A program made the translations under genes and the position numbers. From positions 8,122,001-8,186,000 of the forward strand of contig NC_061475.1 of NCBI RefSeq assembly GCF_022581195.2: DNA of 64,000 bases, read 5' to 3'. Shown in pieces: positions 58,840 through 64,000 of this stretch (positions are counted from its first letter, which is position 1; each line of letters opens with the position of its first letter). The DNA comes from Helicoverpa zea (taxonomy: Eukaryota; Arthropoda; Insecta; Lepidoptera; Noctuidae). A model generated the notes under the pieces. It was not told the DNA's origin, searched no databases, and saw only the letters and a program-made list of their open reading frames with translations.

Positions 58840-61800
58840 TGACAGTTGTGAAGATTTTTATACGTCATCAACTATTGAGATTTAAGATAACCCGGTCTAT
58901 TTGGGTGTAATTATGACGATTCTGATAAGTTCAGGTAATAATAACTTTATGGTATTTAAAAGACAATGATAGTGATAAAGGATCTGATGTGACAATCATT
59001 TACATAGATGACTTTAGGATAAGGGGAAGGCAAGAAATATTACTAAATAATTCTGCGTCAAAGACGGATCAAAAATTAGAAAAAAGTAGATATAAGACTC
59101 CGAAAAAATATTTAACCATTGTGTGATGCTGTCAACTTCTCTATGGTCTCCATCATACCTTATCTTCTTTATGTCATTTACGAATGGTCTCTCTCATTAC
59201 ATTTTCATCTTTACCTCATTTAGCTCATTCTTTTGGCTGTGTAAGCTTAACATTATAACCATGCAATCCTAATTTTCTAATGCATTATATTATTAGCTTA
59301 CATTGCAATACGTGCTATGGCATAGACTACTCCAAACCTCATCACAGCTGATAGGATCTACATACCACACTCAACAAAGTGGACAATGTCATCAAATCAA
59401 GCCGATTGAATGACTGTTTGTCTGTTTGTCAGTCCGGACAATCGATTTGGCTAATTGAACCTGTTTCGATTATAGCGATCGACTAATTTGGTTTACATAA
59501 TCGATAAGGCTTGATTCGATTATTCGATGACTGCTGGGTTTAAAGCGTTTGTGTTGCATTTTGATAGTGTTAATGCAGTTTGAGTGTAATGGAGTGTTGT
59601 AATGTCACTGTTTTGTCTAAGCATTTTCTTATTATAATTGGATACCCCTATTTCAAACCAATTATTTTAGCAATATTTTTTAGATCAAAGACTTTAAATA
59701 AAATGTATCCAGTCTACTTTGGAGATTTTGTGAATAAATATTTTTTCCAGGAATTAGAAAATTTTAGTTCGGAATGCCATTTAGAATTACCTTGACTGTT
59801 CAATATAATATTCCAAAACGGAAGCAGTAGCAGACGAAATCGAATTATATATTACGATGCCAAGGTCATCCAATCCTGAATCGACCTTCAATCTTCTATC
59901 CAATTGATTAACAAGACTCCTCCAAATTGTATTCCAGTGTTAGATCAAAATTACGTAGAAAATTATATAACGTAAATTTTCCCCTCGGGACAGGAGAAAA
60001 TTGGGTTAGCAAAATACGGATTTCAGAGGAGCTAAGTGTTACAAGAAAAATGAAAAGATAAAATAAATCCAAATCAGGATATTCAAATTCTTGGGGCTTC
60101 GGGCGTTGGTTGCCATGGTCACACATCCCGACAAAACAATAGGATCTATATATAAATGCTTGGGGAATGCTTGCCTTTTGGGTGTATTGTGATCGCGGAA
60201 GAATGTGACGCGTTATTAAGGTTTATTTATAGGAAAAGCAAAAAATATACATTTCCTCTATCTGTACTGATTGTGTATAGGTTTAGTTTTATTTTTGTGA
60301 GTTTGTTTCAGGAAGTACATACCTACTAATCGGAAATACTTTTTTTTATTTGCGTTAACATGTGTAGGATAGGCAAAAAAAAAAACGCGTGACAACGCCA
60401 GTAGGTACGAAAGTGTGCGAAAAATCCGCCAGTGTGAAAACGCTGTAAAACACATTTCTGCACAGTTCTAAATACAGGTTTAGGCAGTGTTAGCAAAATT
60501 TATATTTTCTTGAAATTTTGTTACACTTTCACATTCAAAAATTCTACACCAAAAAAAAAAATCTCCACGTTTCTTTTAAAAAGAGAGCCTTTGTCTCACC
60601 AAGCACATGGTCCGTTCGAGTCCATACATTATTTAACAGTGCGGAACAGTTTATCCGGGTACCAAGTAATGCGTGAAAAAGCTCTTAGATTTTAACAAAA
60701 CTAACAGGAAAGTAAGAATAAGGGGCGATTAACTCAAAAGATTTATGGTCCGTGTGTGGTAATGTTGCTGAAAAGGTCTTGTAGGCCTTTTTTGGAAGAT
60801 TTCTAGTCTATTTTTAGTACAAAAACTACTATGTTTTTTGGGCAAAACTGCTTTTCTCTGACAGTTTTTCTTCAAAGTAATTCATACGAAAAATAGAGAA
60901 CTCAAAACTGCTCTTAATTCACTACTATGACTTACTATAGAGACTGTTTATTAATATAAATGAACAAAAAGTTATAATTACAAATCGATCTTCGTAGCAA
61001 TTACCAGAAATTCGATCTAACACCACCAAGGGCAATATTTCCTGCATGTGGATTGAGTGTACCTTATGATTTCCCTGAGGCTCTACATTATCTGTGTACA
61101 AAAATTGCAGCAGAAAGACAGAATTACTTTCACATTTACAATATATGTAAGTAGCGATATCTATACATTGTTGTCATGCAAATGCTTTTCGATTTGACCC
61201 AATTTGAACCCACTAAAAAGCAGTACAATTTAATCTGAATTTCAGTATTGAAATCTTTATCTGTTCCCTCTTAAAAAAGGCGAATTGTGGGAGTGAAACC
61301 AATAAAGTGAAGATTGATTTCCCTCCGGCAACATTATATTGGTTGGACTCAAATGGGTCCAGCTTTTCGTGTTAAATTTCTAATTGCACCTCTAGGATAC
61401 GATTTTTGATAGAACCCTAAATTTTAAAGGGTATTTTTGGGTCGTGATTGGGTGTTTTATTTTTGGGGAAGCCTATTTTAGTAATGGTTCAAATCAATCA
61501 ATCGAAATTAGTGGTTTTAAAATAAGCGTTCCTAGTGAATTTTTTGCTATTTATTTTACTGATGGTCAGCTAAATATGAGTTTTAAATAAGGCGCTAAAA
61601 TAATGAAGTAAATATTTTTTGTGAAGACTTTGATATATTATGCTATGCTTTAAAAATCTTGATTCTAATCAAAGTTTTCAGTCTGTCTAATTCCGGCTAA
61701 AAGCCAGACCTTGCAATATGCGTACTACCATACACTTTCAAACTGATTTATGAGCCCGATCATACTATCGACTGACTAAAAGTTTTGCGTTTTGTATGCG

Positions 61801-63895
61801 GGTACTCTTAAAGGGTAGGCAAGTCTTAATTGCAGTTCAATACACGCTTGCATCATACTCCAAAAAGAAACCCTTATTAAAAAAATACCCAGTTCATATT
61901 TCACCTCTGAAACTGAAACACTATAATGCTTCGCAAGTAGCTGAAAGAATAAATTAGCATATAAATCGAAAGGCTCTGGACTGTCGAAACTTTTATTAGA
62001 GACTCGATGATAAAAAAAAAAAACTTATTCAAACTTCGAGGTGAAATGAGAATGACTTGGGAATCCTTTGAAGGTGGTGTCTTGGAAAGTTTTCAATACT
62101 TTCGTGGCCCGATTAGGATCTAAGTTCTATGATAGAGGATCTTTTTAAATTTATTTTTCTTGCTAGCGATGCAGTATTTTGCGGTGAGTTTGGAGATGGT
62201 ATGTAAGAATAAGCAACGGTAACGGTCACTTCTGAGTACTAGTACTAGTATGGCTGGAACTATGATATTTTTCTTTGAAAACTATTTAGCATGAAGAAGA
62301 AATATCGTTGTTATTACAATAGTGAGATAAACAGGACTCTAAATGTATCCTTTTGGTGGATTTTAGGTTCAAAAGTCAGCAATTTCCGACCGAATGCTGC
62401 ATTCTGTATCTCATTACCATGTACTAGAAGTTTAAAGAAAAAAAATATCCCGAGTTATTTTTCTGCAAAACTTATCTATGTCATCTTATTCAAAAGAAGG
62501 TAAATGAAGAATTTAATAAACAGATAATTTGTCTGCATATACTTGTACAGTATATATAACTTTCACAATAATTAAACCTGATATTACAAAACTTAAACCT
62601 TATAGGACAAAAAATCAAAAAACCTAATCTATTTTTTACTGGTATTTAATTGGCCACACTTTATAACATCAAAAATAAATAAAAAACAGTTCAAATAATT
62701 GTCGTTTTCATCCTTTCCGAACCCATTGTACAGACGAGCGCGCAAATTAAGCAATAGCCCATATTGACAAACCAAACTTTTTACATAAAGACTTTTCTTT
62801 TTCCCCTTCTTATTTGTTTTGTAATCTATTCTCGCCCTTATTCAGTACCCCATAGGGAATAGTTTCCCTCGAATAATTAATGCCGATAGGTAAACCTGAT
62901 GTATTTCCCAAGAGTTGAGATTTTGTTTTGTAAGGATAAGTCGGTATTTTTTTTATGGGGAATTAAGTTTTAAACGGGTTTAATTGGAAAGTTTGTTTGT
63001 TTGTATTTCTATTTTTTTTAGGGATTTATGATTAAAATATTTTCGAAATGACTAGACTGGTTAATCCCCTTGGGTTCTATCTGACGATGTAGGTACTGAA
63101 GCAATTTTAAAAATTAATTTTCCAAAGGGAGGCAACGAAATTTGTATGTGTCCTAGACATTATTTTATCAATTTGCTGAAAGTAGTTCCCTCCAGACGCA
63201 ATAATCAGCTAGTGTTTATAATACTCGTAACTTCCAAAATTTGCGATTTTATAGATCCTTTTATGGAGAACTAAACGTGACTAAAATGATTGCGAAACTG
63301 ATTCTAGTATCAAATTCAGAACTCTTTGGTAAACAAAAAGCGGTAGCACCAAGTTTACGCCTACTTAACAAAATAATTCACACAGGTGATATTGAAGTCC
63401 ATTATCGTAAAACATATACCTACTGAAAATATGAAGAGCTTTTAAAAGCTGTTTTAAAGCTTAAAGCGGTATAAGAGTTGCGTATTAATAATTACGTACA
63501 TCATGAAGTCATCAACGCAGTTGTAATATGCTTGTCTTTTGATGTGTGTGTGGTATAAGGTATGAGGTTAAAGCGATTTTATTCAAAGACATAATAATTG
63601 TTGATGACTAACTGCCAACAACCACGTCTCGAGTATTTTCCAGGCTTGGATAAAATAGCCTATTATTCTAATGTCTGCCTAAAACTGCCAATTGACATCA
63701 AGTATCTTTTGTGTAAAAGAGGAACAAATAATACATACAATCTCGCATTTAGTAGGATTTTGCTTTTGATATTTTTTGGAGCTCGTCGTTAAGTAATAAC
63801 CGAACCAGTCGGACGATCATATAGTTAGTAACCACCAACTATGTAATAACAAGTTTCTGAAGGCACTTTAAAGTGGTGAGGTCTAGCTGCCATTT
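58840..63895. other. Non-coding stretch
   Basis: AT-rich, one MITE half at 61670, with several 60-70 codon ORFs of no recognisable family. No splice-linked exons were recognised. Confidence 0.5.
61670..61795 (+). repeat. Right half of the SCGGCCGAC-type MITE
   Basis: aaagttttcagtctgtctaa ... ctatcgactgactaaaagtt. Confidence 0.55.
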
Positions 63896-63899
63896 AAAC

Positions 63900-64000
63900 A
63901 TCTTCCGCAGCTGTTATAAGCCAGAAAGTCTGACAGACTGACCAGTCTTATCAAAGGATATCGGGGTAACCAGGTTACTGAGTTGAAAAGGTTAAATAGG
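63900..64000 (+). repeat. SINE tail fragment cut by window edge
   Basis: Begins catcttccgcagctgttata and runs to ggttactgagttgaaaaggt. Confidence 0.55.

Overview
The window looks like a ditrysian moth genome, probably Noctuidae. The evidence is an AT-rich background, tRNA-derived SINEs with GAT-repeat tails, short non-autonomous Helitrons, RTE- and R1-type LINE fragments, a typical lepidopteran split gene, and clip-domain serine protease homologs. The species cannot be fixed from the sequence alone.

One long gene on the minus strand organises the window. Thirteen exons between 45565 and 10440 join in frame, all with GT/AG sites, into a 651-residue membrane protein of the NRF-6 ('nose resistant to fluoxetine') / acyltransferase-3 family. 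Exon 1 (45505-45565) carries only the signal peptide and is separated from exon 2 (31740-31894) by a 13.6 kb first intron.

Inside that intron lies a cluster of four intronless secreted immune-type genes. Two are full clip-domain serine protease homologs (33841-34974 and 35615-36796, both +), each with glycine in place of the catalytic serine. Two encode only a signal peptide and a clip domain (37219-37521, minus; 38518-38781, plus). The first homolog and the minus-strand clip-only gene share a matching initiator and 5' UTR block. They are therefore inverted DNA duplicates, probably of an older retrogene. The same intron also holds a CR1/jockey-type reverse transcriptase fragment (39352-41236), a tRNA-derived SINE and a target-site-flanked R1-type LINE (41699-42483).

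The flanks (1-10.4 kb and 45.6-64 kb) show no supported host gene. They are intergenic or regulatory DNA crowded with repeats: SINE tails, R1-family 3' UTR copies with 14-15 bp target-site duplications, Helitrons with A/T insertion sites, several foldback elements (one of 1.46 kb with a CpG-rich core), and a LINE-derived coiled-coil ORF at 51649-52650. Several repeats touch genes: one foldback supplies the nearest AATAAA for the NRF-6 gene, and a lepidopteran dispersed repeat sits just upstream of its exon 1.

Functionally, the secreted clip proteins would act in haemolymph, by family analogy as cofactors of prophenoloxidase activation. The NRF-6 protein would act in an epithelial membrane. 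Nothing in the sequence links the two roles apart from the nesting.
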